This document shows, in pieces, positions 18,279 through 27,338 of a DNA stretch of 64,000 nt. Made by a program: the position numbers and the translations under genes. Below the pieces are notes generated by a model. It saw only the letters and a program-made list of their open reading frames with translations, had not been told where the DNA came from and searched no databases. This stretch comes from Candidatus Geocrenenecus huangii (GTDB taxonomy: Archaea; Thermoproteota; Nitrososphaeria_A; Caldarchaeales; Wolframiiraptoraceae), in contig JALNKM010000002.1 in the NCBI GenBank assembly GCA_023268155.1, positions 62,001 through 126,000 of the forward strand, read 5' to 3'. Within the stretch, counting starts at the first letter, position 1. Each line of letters begins with the position of its first letter.

Positions 18279-18431
18279 CGTATAAGAAAACGTAAACCAT
18301 GTATAAAAGAGTTTTAATAAAATATAGAAGTTCTAGAGAGCTTTCATGTCATGCGTAAAGATTAGTCTGAGAGGCGTCTATCCTGTTCCGCCTAGAAGAA
18401 AATAAGTTTTTAGACCTCCGTTAATATTATT

Positions 18432-19082
18432 TTGAATGAGAATTTGAGAAAGCTTTTTATCGCTACTCTAGGCTTTGACGAAAAGTTTATCATCAGATCG
18501 TTAATAAGAAATGGATTATCTAATGGCGACTCAATTCTAATTTTCGCTCCCAAAGGATACCTGCAAGATGATAAATCTAGTAAAGCAGCTGAAGCTATAA
18601 AAGAGATAGTTACGAAGATCCTTCCAAACGTTGAATTGAGAATTGAGGAATATGATCTTCGAGAAGACTTTGCCAGAGAGATCCATAGGGCTAGAAGCTT
18701 AATCCAGAATTATGAATCCAATGAAGTAATCGCATGTCTATCAGGTGGGATGAGAGCATTAATACTTGGAGTAATCTCAGCTCTCATGACGCTTGATGGT
18801 TACAGGATAGTTATCGAAATAGAATTTGAGAATCTGGAAAACTATGTAAGGATACCTCTGCATACATTAAAGATACCATACAACAACAGATGGCTAACCA
18901 TATTAGAACATCTAGAGTCTGGAAAGTCTATTAGGGCAATATCTAAAGACGTGGGATTGTCTGCCGCAACGATCAGCCGGATAGTAAACGAAATGAAAAG
19001 CTATAAGCTAGTTGACGAAGAAAATCAGGTTACAGAAGACGGGTTCTTCTATATGAAAATCTATAAAAAGCTGTTTCGATGA
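18432..19082 (+). CDS. csa3: Csa3-like CRISPR transcription regulator (CARF-wHTH)
   Basis: A 216-residue protein with an N-terminal CARF Rossmann fold (KLFIATLGFDEKFIIRSLI, ACLSGGMRALILGVISAL near 95-115 with the SGG nucleotide-binding loop) and a C-terminal winged helix (SIRAISKDVGLSAATISRIV near 172-191). Csa3 proteins regulate type I-A cas and adaptation genes and are thought to respond to cyclic oligoadenylate. The start is TTG 18432; it opens the cas locus, separated from csa5 by its own promoter region. Confidence 0.9.
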   Translation: MNENLRKLFIATLGFDEKFIIRSLIRNGLSNGDSILIFAPKGYLQDDKSSKAAEAIKEIVTKILPNVELRIEEYDLREDFAREIHRARSLIQNYESNEVIACLSGGMRALILGVISALMTLDGYRIVIEIEFENLENYVRIPLHTLKIPYNNRWLTILEHLESGKSIRAISKDVGLSAATISRIVNEMKSYKLVDEENQVTEDGFFYMKIYKKLFR

Positions 19083-19128
19083 TGTGAAACAAAATGTTCT
19101 TTCTTATGAAATATTAATACAGACGAAA

Positions 19129-19136
19129 GATTTATA
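19129..19136 (+). promoter_or_regulatory. TATA box of the type I-A cas operon
   Basis: The sequence GATTTATA at 19129-19136 is centred about 28 bases before ATG 19161. That spacing puts transcription start at or next to the ATG, so the first effector gene is probably leaderless. It supports ATG 19161 over TTG 19140 as the csa5 start. Confidence 0.55.
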
Positions 19137-19160
19137 CCTTTGTTCGATGAATATGATTGT

Positions 19161-19538
19161 ATGAACCCTGAGGCAGAGGAAAGTGTGGAGGAAAAGTTTA
19201 GTGAGATAGTTAACATGCTGAGATTCTTCTCGAAGATAAGAAGATACAGTTTTCTCGATAGAATAGGAAATGCATTAAACTATGAAACTATCGAGTTTGC
19301 TTTATGGGAAGCGATCAGAACCTTCAGGTCAATATATGATTCAGCAAAGATAGAGAAGATAGATAATAAAGAACGTAGATACTATGAAGAAGATGGAAAA
19401 ACATACATCTTGCCTAAGATCCCTGAAGAGTCTCAGATTATTGAATTTTTAAGACTTGCCAGAGAAGAAATAGGTGTGGCTAGAAGATTAGCGATCAGAG
19501 CTTTGAGTTTTCCATATATTGTTAAAGAAGAAGAGTGA
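19161..19538 (+). CDS. csa5: Csa5-like (Cas11a) small subunit of type I-A Cascade
   Basis: About 125 residues, highly charged and helical, with a conserved-looking core NMLRFFSKIRRYSFLDRIGN and a later REEIGVARRLAIRALSFPYI. Position directly before cas7 and size match Csa5, the small subunit of archaeal Cascade. The frame is open from TTG 19140, but MNPEAEESVEEKFSEI from ATG 19161 fits the TATA box spacing better. The identity rests mainly on gene order. Confidence 0.75.
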   Translation: MNPEAEESVEEKFSEIVNMLRFFSKIRRYSFLDRIGNALNYETIEFALWEAIRTFRSIYDSAKIEKIDNKERRYYEEDGKTYILPKIPEESQIIEFLRLAREEIGVARRLAIRALSFPYIVKEEE

Positions 19539-19549
19539 GGTGAAGGTAC

Positions 19550-20524
19550 ATGTTTGTGAGCGTAGGGGCTAGATTTGAGGCAAATGTTGAAGCATTAAAT
19601 ATGGTTGAAACTGCTGGAAACTACTCGAAGCATAGGAGGGTGCCATACATAGTCGAAGACAAGGGAGCGATAAAGATAATCTACGTTCCCGCTGTAAGTG
19701 GAGAAAGCATTGCTCATGCATTCCAAGAACTATTAGCTGAGGAAGCAGCAGCTGAAAATCAAAAAGTATGTAGAAAATGTGCTAGAGGAGAGTTCTTGAA
19801 GTCAATGGATGAGGAGAATGCTGCTGAAAAGTTTGAAGATAAGAAAACACCTTCCGTAGCAGAAGAGATAGAGAAAGGAATTGTAAAGAATTGCACGGTA
19901 GAAGATGTTGGTGGGTTCCTATACGCAGGTAAACCGCCTGTCAAAAGAACATCTTCTTTCCAGGTTAGTTACGCACTACCGATAAAGAAGATGGCTGTAT
20001 ACTCTACTGTTGAACCTCAACTACATGCTAGACATGCAATAATCGCTAAAGTTGAGGAGAAGAAAAGAGAGGTGGGAACTGCTGCTGAGCAGATGCTATA
20101 CTATGTAGAGACCGGTACCGCTATCTATGCTTTTACACTCAACATAGACCTAAAAGCCATAGGTATAAGCGCAATAACAGGCAATCTCTTAATATCTGAA
20201 GATGAGGTAAAAGCTAGAAGAAGATCAACTATACGTTCTCTGGCAAGAATGCTTTCATCTGGTCAGTTTGGTGCGAAGCTTTCAAGATTCCTGCCTTTAG
20301 GAGGCATAATATCGCTTGTGGCCTCAGTAACCGAGAAACCCTTTACAATAACATCTCCAATATACGATGGGTTTGAAGACAATACTATGAAGAGACTTGA
20401 AAAAATAGCGAGAGAATTTAATGAAGAGTATAGATACTTCGTAATGGGGAGAGAGGGGCTCGATACGCCAGAGCATGTCATGACACAGCTACTACAATAC
20501 TTGAAGAGCAGAGACATAGTATAG
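19550..20524 (+). CDS. cas7: Cas7 (Csa2) crRNA backbone protein of type I-A Cascade
   Basis: A 324-residue DevR/Csa2-type protein. The N-terminus SVGARFEANVEALNMVETAG near 4-23 and HRRVPYIV, VPAVSGESIAHAFQELLAEE are the classic Csa2 signature. An insertion holds CRKCARGEFL, a possible zinc site. Multiple copies coat the crRNA in Cascade. It follows csa5 by 11 bases, preceded by a GGTGA ribosome site (19537-19541), and cas5 follows after six bases. Confidence 0.95.
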   Translation: MFVSVGARFEANVEALNMVETAGNYSKHRRVPYIVEDKGAIKIIYVPAVSGESIAHAFQELLAEEAAAENQKVCRKCARGEFLKSMDEENAAEKFEDKKTPSVAEEIEKGIVKNCTVEDVGGFLYAGKPPVKRTSSFQVSYALPIKKMAVYSTVEPQLHARHAIIAKVEEKKREVGTAAEQMLYYVETGTAIYAFTLNIDLKAIGISAITGNLLISEDEVKARRRSTIRSLARMLSSGQFGAKLSRFLPLGGIISLVASVTEKPFTITSPIYDGFEDNTMKRLEKIAREFNEEYRYFVMGREGLDTPEHVMTQLLQYLKSRDIV

Positions 20525-20530
20525 ACCTCG

Positions 20531-21265
20531 GTGCCGAAGAAGATGCCTCTGTCTTTGATGGCTACGTTGAGAAGCCACGGAGTCATCGCGCTCCGAGTTT
20601 CCCCTCAGAGTAAGATGAGGATCTCTTTCAAACATCCTCCCCCTACATCTATTATCGGTGCTTTAGCGTATCCCCTCTTCAGAGATAGTAGGATAGAAAT
20701 AGTAGCTAGCGGAGATGATGGAGTAAAGTCGACGGCCGATGAGCTTAGGAGAATGCTGATATCTGTAGCGGTGAGCAGTAGGGGTGGGTTAATGTATGGG
20801 CCTTTATTCAAGATAAACAGACTCTATCATGGTGTTGCTGAATCGGCGGTAACATCTCTCCCGATAACCGTTACTTACTCAGAATATGATTCTCCGATAA
20901 AGGTGGTATATGTCTTCGATGACGAAAAGCTGACGAATTATACAGTGGCTGAGCTTGAAAGAGCAGCCTGGGGTATAACAAGGCTAGGATCTAGAGAAAG
21001 TATCGTGAACGTTGAAGATGTAAAAACATCTAGAGTAGAGATATCGGAGATGGAGACCGTGAAAACCTCCTTCAGCTACTCTTTAGAGAGAGTAGAAAAT
21101 GTTAAAGGCAGACATGACGTAGAGATGGTTGTTGATTGGAGAATCAGCGAGATAGGAGATTACTCTAGAGTTGGCAGAATCAGAGTAGCATATCCTCTCG
21201 AAGATAACATTGTTGAGGGGAAATTAAAGGTAGCTTTTGTTGATGGTGAAGCGGTGATAATATGA
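20531..21265 (+). CDS. cas5: Cas5 of type I-A
   Basis: A 244-residue RAMP protein. MPLSLMATLRSHGVIALRVS at the N-terminus and KHPPPTSIIGALAYPL near 37-52 match the Cas5 family (P-x-P-T-x-x-G-A-L), and the RAMP glycine-rich loop region lies before the end. Cas5 holds the 5' handle of the crRNA. It starts at GTG 20531 (the next ATG, 20543, would also be possible) and overlaps cas8 by four bases. Confidence 0.9.
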   Translation: MPKKMPLSLMATLRSHGVIALRVSPQSKMRISFKHPPPTSIIGALAYPLFRDSRIEIVASGDDGVKSTADELRRMLISVAVSSRGGLMYGPLFKINRLYHGVAESAVTSLPITVTYSEYDSPIKVVYVFDDEKLTNYTVAELERAAWGITRLGSRESIVNVEDVKTSRVEISEMETVKTSFSYSLERVENVKGRHDVEMVVDWRISEIGDYSRVGRIRVAYPLEDNIVEGKLKVAFVDGEAVII

Positions 21266-22521
21266 ATCCTGCCGAGATAGTTGGCAGAATACCATTTACA
21301 GGCCTATTAAGAGAATTAATCACGATAGGCTTACTTGAATTGGTGAGGGCGCGCATCTTTACATCGAAAGAGTCAGAAATCCAGGAAAGAATAACAGAGT
21401 ATATGGAGAAGCTATCAGATAAGTTTAAATCAGATTTCTCAGGCATGTCCTCCAGTAAGATCGTACTTAATGATAGAAGTGCATACTTCATAAAAAGTAA
21501 GAGGCTTACGAAATGGTATGGGGAAAGTGGGGTACCGCAGGATTACATAGGTTTAATGATATATGTGCTAGAAAACACCTCGAAGCTCCTCAAGAAAAAG
21601 AAGATAGATTTCATAGAGAGCTTAAATAACATTAGCATAGGTAGAGAAGTAGTTTTGGGGAGAAAGTATCATGACTCATTAGCGATCGTTCCGGCAGTAA
21701 TTAAACAAGCAGAATTCTATGAATTCCAACATGAGTTTTTAAAGCCGACTGCTGGAGAGAAACCTGAGATACTCTTAGACCCGATATGGTTTGCTGTGCT
21801 GGCCATAGGCTTCTTAATATGCTTTGCAGGATACTATGGAGGAGGATATTACTTTATCACAAGAGAAGGGGTAGAGGCGATCTTCGGCGATGCCGAGAAA
21901 ACACAACAGGTATACAATGCAGTTACAAATTTGACAGCTACACATGTAAAGATAAAACCTCTACCATATAGTGAAGAACTATATGAATTAAGGTTAAGTT
22001 ATGGATTGGCTTATTCGAAAATTGTTATTGATCGAGAAGCCTTTCCTCTAAAGGTCTACGAGATATCGCTAGTTGGAAATGCATATACATGTACTAGGGT
22101 GATTCTGATAGATTTGACAAAGACCATTGAGTATCTGCAGGCTTACATCGACAATCTCCACACCCCGAACCAGGCTTTCTTCCAAGTGAAATTAAAAAAC
22201 AATCAATATGATAATCCAATACATGCTCTGTTAGAGCTAGCTGAGAGAGAGATTCAGAAACCAGTCAAAGGAGATAGTAGCATGTTGCTCTTGACATTTG
22301 TAAAAGATCTCTATAGAGCAATACATGTTGGAAGTCCAAGCTTGATGGAAGAAACTTTATTGAGGATGTTGAGAATCTCCCATTCTATCTTGACCACTAA
22401 GGAGAAGGTAGATCCCTTGTTGAGGGAAACATTCAAGAAATTCATGTACGAACCACATGTCTCAGCAGTTATTAATGCATGTAAAGGTAGAATATATGAT
22501 AGATCTGATCTCAATATATGA
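21262..22521 (+). CDS. cas8a: Large subunit Cas8a (Csa4-like)
   Basis: A 419-residue protein with few diagnostic motifs. Its place between cas5 and cas3, its length, and the central hydrophobic, Gly-rich segment AVLAIGFLICFAGYYGGGYY near 180-199 fit the Cas8a2/Csa4 large subunit that recognises the PAM and recruits Cas3. ATG 21262 overlaps the cas5 TGA. The 3' end overlaps cas3' by 26 bases. Assigned by context; the sequence itself is divergent. Confidence 0.7.
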   Translation: MNPAEIVGRIPFTGLLRELITIGLLELVRARIFTSKESEIQERITEYMEKLSDKFKSDFSGMSSSKIVLNDRSAYFIKSKRLTKWYGESGVPQDYIGLMIYVLENTSKLLKKKKIDFIESLNNISIGREVVLGRKYHDSLAIVPAVIKQAEFYEFQHEFLKPTAGEKPEILLDPIWFAVLAIGFLICFAGYYGGGYYFITREGVEAIFGDAEKTQQVYNAVTNLTATHVKIKPLPYSEELYELRLSYGLAYSKIVIDREAFPLKVYEISLVGNAYTCTRVILIDLTKTIEYLQAYIDNLHTPNQAFFQVKLKNNQYDNPIHALLELAEREIQKPVKGDSSMLLLTFVKDLYRAIHVGSPSLMEETLLRMLRISHSILTTKEKVDPLLRETFKKFMYEPHVSAVINACKGRIYDRSDLNI

Positions 22522-24097
22522 TGAAGTAAAGCAGAGATTAAATGGTGAAGAACGTCCACTAATTAGAGATGTATTGAAGAGTATCGAGCAAGTTGATAAA
22601 CCATTCCTCTACATAGTGAAAGCACCCACCGGATACGGAAAGACAGCGATAAGCATTTCATGCGCAGTATACTCTATCTTTAATTCTTCTTTATTCACTA
22701 AAGTCGTACACATACTTCCAATGAGGTCGATAGTTGAAGACGTATATTTCAGAGCTTCAAGGATAATGGGGAAGGAAGCTGTAAAAGAAAAAATGATGGA
22801 TGTAGAAGAAGAGAAGCTAGAAGTATTCCACTTGTTCCCGTTGAATGTTACTACCGTTGATACTTTTACGTGGGACGTAATGAAGCTTAACACAAAGAAG
22901 ATCGGGTTGATCAGGGAGGAAAAAGCATTCGGCTACGATTATCTTACTCAAGGATCATTAATGGATTCTCTACTATTCTTCGATGAAGCACACTACATTC
23001 TAGAAGATGAGCATATGAAGATCGTATTCGCAGTGATATTAGAACTACTACTAAGATATAAAACCTCCTTAATAATCTCGACAGCTACATTATCGAAGGG
23101 ATATGAAGAGTACTTCTTAAGCTTAGCAGAGGGATACGGATACGATTTTAAGATTTTTGCACCTGAGGACTCGGATCCGTTCATAAAAAGAGAAGAGGAG
23201 AAAGATTTCAATATACACCTTGTTGATAATGATGTGGAACTAGTTGATAACATTGCTAGGTTGATAGACTTAGATAAAGTAAATTTGGTAGTAGTTAACT
23301 CGCCATACACCGCTGTCAGCGTATATGATAGACTGAGTTCTTCCTATGAAGTAGACCTATTCTTACTTCACGGTAATATGAAGAAGAAACATAGAGAGAA
23401 TGTTCTTGAAAAGATTAGGATGTATTCTCGAGCTAAAACTCCAAGCATTATTATAACAACTCAAGTTATAGAGGCTGGAGTCGATATTTCTTCGGACGTA
23501 TTAATCACTGAGTTATCTGTAGCGCAATCTCTTATACAGAGGATGGGGAGGGTAGCTAGATACAATGAAAAATTTGCAGACATCTATATCCTGAAAAGCC
23601 CGGGAGAACCTTATCCAGCTGATAAGATCGAGAAGACATGGAGGCAGCTCAAAGAAGATGCTAAGCTAATCCATCCGAGAATCCCTTCTACATACTATAA
23701 CTTGCTGAATCAGATTCACGGAAGAATCCAGCAAGAAGTTGACATAAGGCTATCTCCTAATTACACCAAGGCTATGAAACAATTATTGATAAAACTACTT
23801 GATATACGTGTGAGAGCGCCAGAGATACTTGGTCAGGTCGAGAGTATTATTAGACAGCAAGCTTTTCTAAGAGAGTTCACTATACCTGTAAAAGTTGAAG
23901 ATGAGTATATTCTCTTCTCGCCTAGAGAGGTAGAAAAGATGTTCCGAAAGAATCTGATCGAAGTTAGAGCAGGTCATGGACCCGTAGACCCGTCTCGAGA
24001 CTTTTACAAGTTAGCTGAAGAGTTTGCTTTAGGTAAGAAATCAGCTGAAGTGGTCTATATAGGAGAATATGATTGGGTTAGAGGTATACTTCCATGA
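22496..24097 (+). CDS. cas3': Cas3' superfamily 2 helicase
   Basis: An SF2 DNA helicase of about 533 residues. It has Walker A (KAPTGYGKTAIS), the Walker B DEAH box (LLFFDEAHYI), motif III (ISTATLS), and motif VI (QSLIQRMGRVARY) preceded by VIEAGVDISSDVLITE, the Cas3 pattern. It unwinds target DNA for the nuclease. The start is most likely ATG 22496 (MIDLISIYDE); the longer frame reaches back to 22457 inside cas8. No HD domain is fused; that is the next gene, as usual for I-A. Confidence 0.93.
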   Translation: MIDLISIYDEVKQRLNGEERPLIRDVLKSIEQVDKPFLYIVKAPTGYGKTAISISCAVYSIFNSSLFTKVVHILPMRSIVEDVYFRASRIMGKEAVKEKMMDVEEEKLEVFHLFPLNVTTVDTFTWDVMKLNTKKIGLIREEKAFGYDYLTQGSLMDSLLFFDEAHYILEDEHMKIVFAVILELLLRYKTSLIISTATLSKGYEEYFLSLAEGYGYDFKIFAPEDSDPFIKREEEKDFNIHLVDNDVELVDNIARLIDLDKVNLVVVNSPYTAVSVYDRLSSSYEVDLFLLHGNMKKKHRENVLEKIRMYSRAKTPSIIITTQVIEAGVDISSDVLITELSVAQSLIQRMGRVARYNEKFADIYILKSPGEPYPADKIEKTWRQLKEDAKLIHPRIPSTYYNLLNQIHGRIQQEVDIRLSPNYTKAMKQLLIKLLDIRVRAPEILGQVESIIRQQAFLREFTIPVKVEDEYILFSPREVEKMFRKNLIEVRAGHGPVDPSRDFYKLAEEFALGKKSAEVVYIGEYDWVRGILP

Positions 24098-24801
24098 ATC
24101 ATGTCTGCTTAGCATACTTCCCTAGATCTCCTGATGAACGCGGCCAAACAATAGAGGAACACATCATTAGAGGGCTCGAATTCTTGGAAGAGATGTATCT
24201 GGAAAGAGGATTCGCTGAGTATCTTGTTAGATTGGCCAAGTATTTTAAGGTTGAATTATCTCTTACAGAAAGTCGAAACGCCATTTATGCTTCATACATA
24301 TTCCATGACCTGGGAAAGATATCTAAAGAATATCAAGAGAAGAAATCAGGCTTCAGCGGCCATGAGATCATTTCAGCTTATTGGGTAATGGAGCACGGCA
24401 GCCAGTTAGCTCTCGGAAAGATGCTCTACCACGTTGCGTTAGCAATATACTTACATCATCATGACATGAGGAGGGGAACTAAAACACTACAAAAGGTTAA
24501 TTTATGCAGCGAATGTCTTAGAAAAATCCTAGATATATACGAGGGAAAGACATCTATCAATTTAGCAAGTTATAAAACGAGATTCAGAGGAGAGCTCTCT
24601 TCTGGATTAACTAGGTATCTTAATAGGATCGAAAAAGAGGATGTCAGGTTATCGTATCCTTTACTACAGGTAGTCCATGGAGTGGATAACTATTCAGCAC
24701 TCGAACGAGAGGGAAAACCATCGGTTCTATCGACCGAGGTCAGAAAAGTCGTCGACGCCGTCCGATTATTAAGAGAAGATTTTGGAAGAGTATTTAGATA
24801 G
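24094..24801 (+). CDS. cas3'': Cas3'' HD nuclease
   Basis: A 235-residue HD-domain protein. Metal ligands appear as YIFHDLGKISKEYQEKKSGFSGHE (HD at about 71-72, second His in GHE), then YLHHHDMRRG and VVHGVDNYSAL with the final Asp. This is the Cas3'' subunit that degrades the unwound strand with Mn/Mg. ATG 24094 overlaps the helicase stop by four bases. It ends the cas operon. Confidence 0.92.
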   Translation: MNHVCLAYFPRSPDERGQTIEEHIIRGLEFLEEMYLERGFAEYLVRLAKYFKVELSLTESRNAIYASYIFHDLGKISKEYQEKKSGFSGHEIISAYWVMEHGSQLALGKMLYHVALAIYLHHHDMRRGTKTLQKVNLCSECLRKILDIYEGKTSINLASYKTRFRGELSSGLTRYLNRIEKEDVRLSYPLLQVVHGVDNYSALEREGKPSVLSTEVRKVVDAVRLLREDFGRVFR

Positions 24802-24847
24802 CAAGTAAATTTAATAGAGCAGCTTTTCATAATATTTATCGATTTAT

Positions 24848-25441
24848 TTGGATAAGATATTCAAGATCAGTTTTAACGGAGTTAATAGCTATCTAATTAA
24901 TAGCAGGGATGAAGCATGCTTAGTAGATGCCTCGATGCCTGTCAGCATCTTGATGGAGACCATAAGCGGTATCCGAGATTACTTCAAGTTCAAGTATATT
25001 TTACTAACTCATGGACACCTCAACCATGTTAGATATGTTTCCGAGGTTAGATCCCTGTCAAACGGGAAAACCTATATCCATGTTGATGATCGACCACTTC
25101 TCCGAGAAGAGGGAATAGGGATAGACGATGTCTACACATTAAGAGGCTTCGATAAATTTAAGGTCGGAGATATAGAGATCATCGTTTATCATACTCCAGG
25201 TCATACAGATGGATCTGTCTGCTTCTATTCTAGAGAGCTTAACGCAATCTTTACGGGGGATACGTTGATGAAGGGCGGTTTTGGAAAGATTAGGGGACCC
25301 CACTCAATGAGTAGGATGCTTAAGAGTCTGAAAACAATATCTAGGTTGATACCTCCAGATACTACCGTCTATCCAGGTCATGGCTTCGAGACTAGGCTAG
25401 AAGATGAAGCATGGCTAGATGGATTAGATATGCTCTCATAG
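24848..25441 (+). CDS. Metallo-beta-lactamase-fold hydrolase (glyoxalase II-like)
   Basis: A 197-residue MBL protein, start TTG. It has the core LLTHGHLNHVRYV, then VYHTPGHTDGSVCFYS and AIFTGDTLMKGGFGKIRG, and ends with VYPGHGF, so the zinc His set is present. The motif reads H-x-H-x-N-H, with Asn where most members have Asp, the ligand of the second metal. It may therefore bind one zinc or be adapted to another reaction. It follows the cas operon by 46 bases but shows no cas link otherwise. Confidence 0.88.
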   Translation: MDKIFKISFNGVNSYLINSRDEACLVDASMPVSILMETISGIRDYFKFKYILLTHGHLNHVRYVSEVRSLSNGKTYIHVDDRPLLREEGIGIDDVYTLRGFDKFKVGDIEIIVYHTPGHTDGSVCFYSRELNAIFTGDTLMKGGFGKIRGPHSMSRMLKSLKTISRLIPPDTTVYPGHGFETRLEDEAWLDGLDMLS

Positions 25442-25451
25442 ATCATCTATA

Positions 25452-26015
25452 TTACTTTGTTCCTCTCGTTATGATGTGACCCGCAAACAGTAGAGCCCAT
25501 GAAAAAACTGGGTAAACTATCATCCTCTCCATTCCTCCATGCCCTAATCCTAGATAGATCCCGAATGCGAATAGTGATAGAGCAGTTAACGATATTATAC
25601 CTAATACGACGGAGATTAATGAAATTGGCTTAGGCGTAAATCTGTAGACTGCTATAGCGGAGATACCTGCGAAGATAAATGTTGTTGCAGACATAATGGT
25701 GTGTAGTTCGTATGGGCTTCCTTCCGGGAATACTCCTACTCCAGTCGCCCCAAACCCTGTCAAGAATAAGAGAATAGATAGTAGTCTACTCTTGTATTCT
25801 CGGTAGAGAAGTATCGAGGAGATGACTACAAGTATGCCTAGAAATTCTATCGAATTGTTGAAGATAGGTGCTGTTAAGCCGACACCGAGATCGCTAATAT
25901 AATTGTGAGCCACATTATAACCTGGGTAAAGTGCTTCACACACAATCATGAATACCATGAACTGAGTTACACCTATAGCTATCAATAAACCTGATAACAA
26001 TCCATACCTAGGCAT
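25452..26015 (-). CDS. DUF998-family membrane protein
   Basis: A 187-residue protein with five or six transmembrane helices. The family sequence YPGYNVAHNYISDLGVG lies near 30-46 after the first helix, and VGVFPEGSPYELHTIMSATTFIF near 104-126. DUF998 proteins are widespread and of unknown role. It is convergent with the MBL gene and is followed by a start region facing DUF2148. Confidence 0.85.
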   Translation of the reverse strand: MPRYGLLSGLLIAIGVTQFMVFMIVCEALYPGYNVAHNYISDLGVGLTAPIFNNSIEFLGILVVISSILLYREYKSRLLSILLFLTGFGATGVGVFPEGSPYELHTIMSATTFIFAGISAIAVYRFTPKPISLISVVLGIISLTALSLFAFGIYLGLGHGGMERMIVYPVFSWALLFAGHIITRGTK

Positions 26016-26106
26016 ACTTTATAATAGTTTCAAGCCTTTTTAAATTTTCCTAAAAAGAGGGAAGATACAGTTAAGAATATTATTAATTATCTGCGGTAGC
26101 GTCAAC

Positions 26107-26616
26107 TTATTTGGGCGGAGGCCACACTCTGTCGAAGTATTTGTTCTTTGAAGACACGTTCAGCGGGATGGCGAAAGCATACTCTGCATCTATGAGTTTA
26201 AGTTCTTGTGCTGCTACACCAGCACTAAACATAACCCTATTATCAACATTATGTATCGACGCTGTCTTCACTGATGATCCTATCGCTATCCCTAGATTGA
26301 TTATACTATGCAAAGTATCTGCATCTATCTTCCAGAATGGTGGAGTCCTAAGATTCAACGTAGCTATCTTGCATCCAATCAATACTACAGCTTTGCTGGC
26401 CCTAATGTTTTGAGCATCTCTCTTAAAGAAGTCTCCATAGTATTCCGAAAGTTCCTCCATCTTCTTAGCCAGCGATTCTAGTTCCTCATCTCTATCAAGT
26501 ATTCTCACGACAATATTGTCTACCCCTCTAGCTTTCGGAGCAGTGATAGCTGAGACGGCCATAAGCTTAGCGACCTCAACTATTGTTTCCTTAACAAGAT
26601 CTCTATTCTCGGTCAT
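26107..26616 (-). CDS. DUF2148 (ferredoxin-domain) protein lacking the Cys cluster
   Basis: The 169-residue protein contains the DUF2148 hallmark ITAPKARGVDNIVVRILD near 19-36 and ASKAVVLIGC, plus NLGIAIGSSVKTASIHNVDNRVMFS, which matches the second conserved block. Most members have four Cys for an iron-sulfur cluster; here only one Cys (IGCK) is seen, so the cluster is probably missing. Function unknown for the family. Confidence 0.8.
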   Translation of the reverse strand: MTENRDLVKETIVEVAKLMAVSAITAPKARGVDNIVVRILDRDEELESLAKKMEELSEYYGDFFKRDAQNIRASKAVVLIGCKIATLNLRTPPFWKIDADTLHSIINLGIAIGSSVKTASIHNVDNRVMFSAGVAAQELKLIDAEYAFAIPLNVSSKNKYFDRVWPPPK

Positions 26617-26750
26617 GACTGAGACACCTGACTCGATGGTAATCTACGAATTAATATCATTTGAGTCTTTCTTTCACAGATTATATAAGCTTCTTATACA
26701 CTTCTTTAAATGGAGGGTTCGAGAAAGAGATATACGTGAATTCTACAGGT

Positions 26751-27338
26751 ATGCCGACTATTAAAGAGATGGTTGGTTTAGCATCTTTCTCTGTTGTCTC
26801 CGGCGTAATATTCGCTGCTTTAAGCCACTTGGTAGCTCCAACTGTAATGCTGGTCGCAGGCCATGTAGGCGTGGCCATGATATATGGTATATGGTTTATA
26901 GGTGGAACCCTCCCCGCATATATCCTCAGGAAGAGGGGCTCAGCATTCTTAGGGGAAACCATAGCTTCAATAATAGAACTACTTCTTGTAAGTCCTTACT
27001 CTATACTACTCTATTATTATGGCCCCGCACAAGGCCTAATGAGTGAAATAGCATTCTGGATGGGTAGGTACAAGTCGTGGAGTTGGAGAACAATGATACT
27101 CGCAGGGATGCTACCCGTGGTAGCCGCATACCCATTCGACTGCATGGTTAGCCCATTCTATCCAGCATGTAGAAACCCAGGCTACCCCCTATATCTACAC
27201 CTTGCAATAGTTTCCACAATGCTTTTAAGTGGAGCAGTCTTCGCAGGCATACTTGTAAAGATCGTTGTAGATAAACTTGTTAGTGCAGGAGCTTTAAGGG
27301 GTTGGCCAGTTGCTCGAGATAAAATCAATGAAAGCTAG
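26751..27338 (+). CDS. ykoE: ECF transporter substrate-binding S component (YkoE-like)
   Basis: About 195 residues and six hydrophobic helices. The segment GETIASIIELLLVSPYSI and then GPAQGLMSEIAFWMGRYKSWSW match the YkoE family, whose members take up hydroxymethylpyrimidine or thiamine with an energising ECF module. The frame is open from 26661, but ATG 26751 (MPTIKEMVGLASF) begins exactly at the conserved region, so I prefer it. It overlaps the ATPase gene by 29 bases. Confidence 0.8.
   Translation: MPTIKEMVGLASFSVVSGVIFAALSHLVAPTVMLVAGHVGVAMIYGIWFIGGTLPAYILRKRGSAFLGETIASIIELLLVSPYSILLYYYGPAQGLMSEIAFWMGRYKSWSWRTMILAGMLPVVAAYPFDCMVSPFYPACRNPGYPLYLHLAIVSTMLLSGAVFAGILVKIVVDKLVSAGALRGWPVARDKINES

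Noticed and set aside
18279-18431. CRISPR repeats next to csa3
   Set aside because: I looked for regularly spaced repeats here and around the cas operon and saw none.
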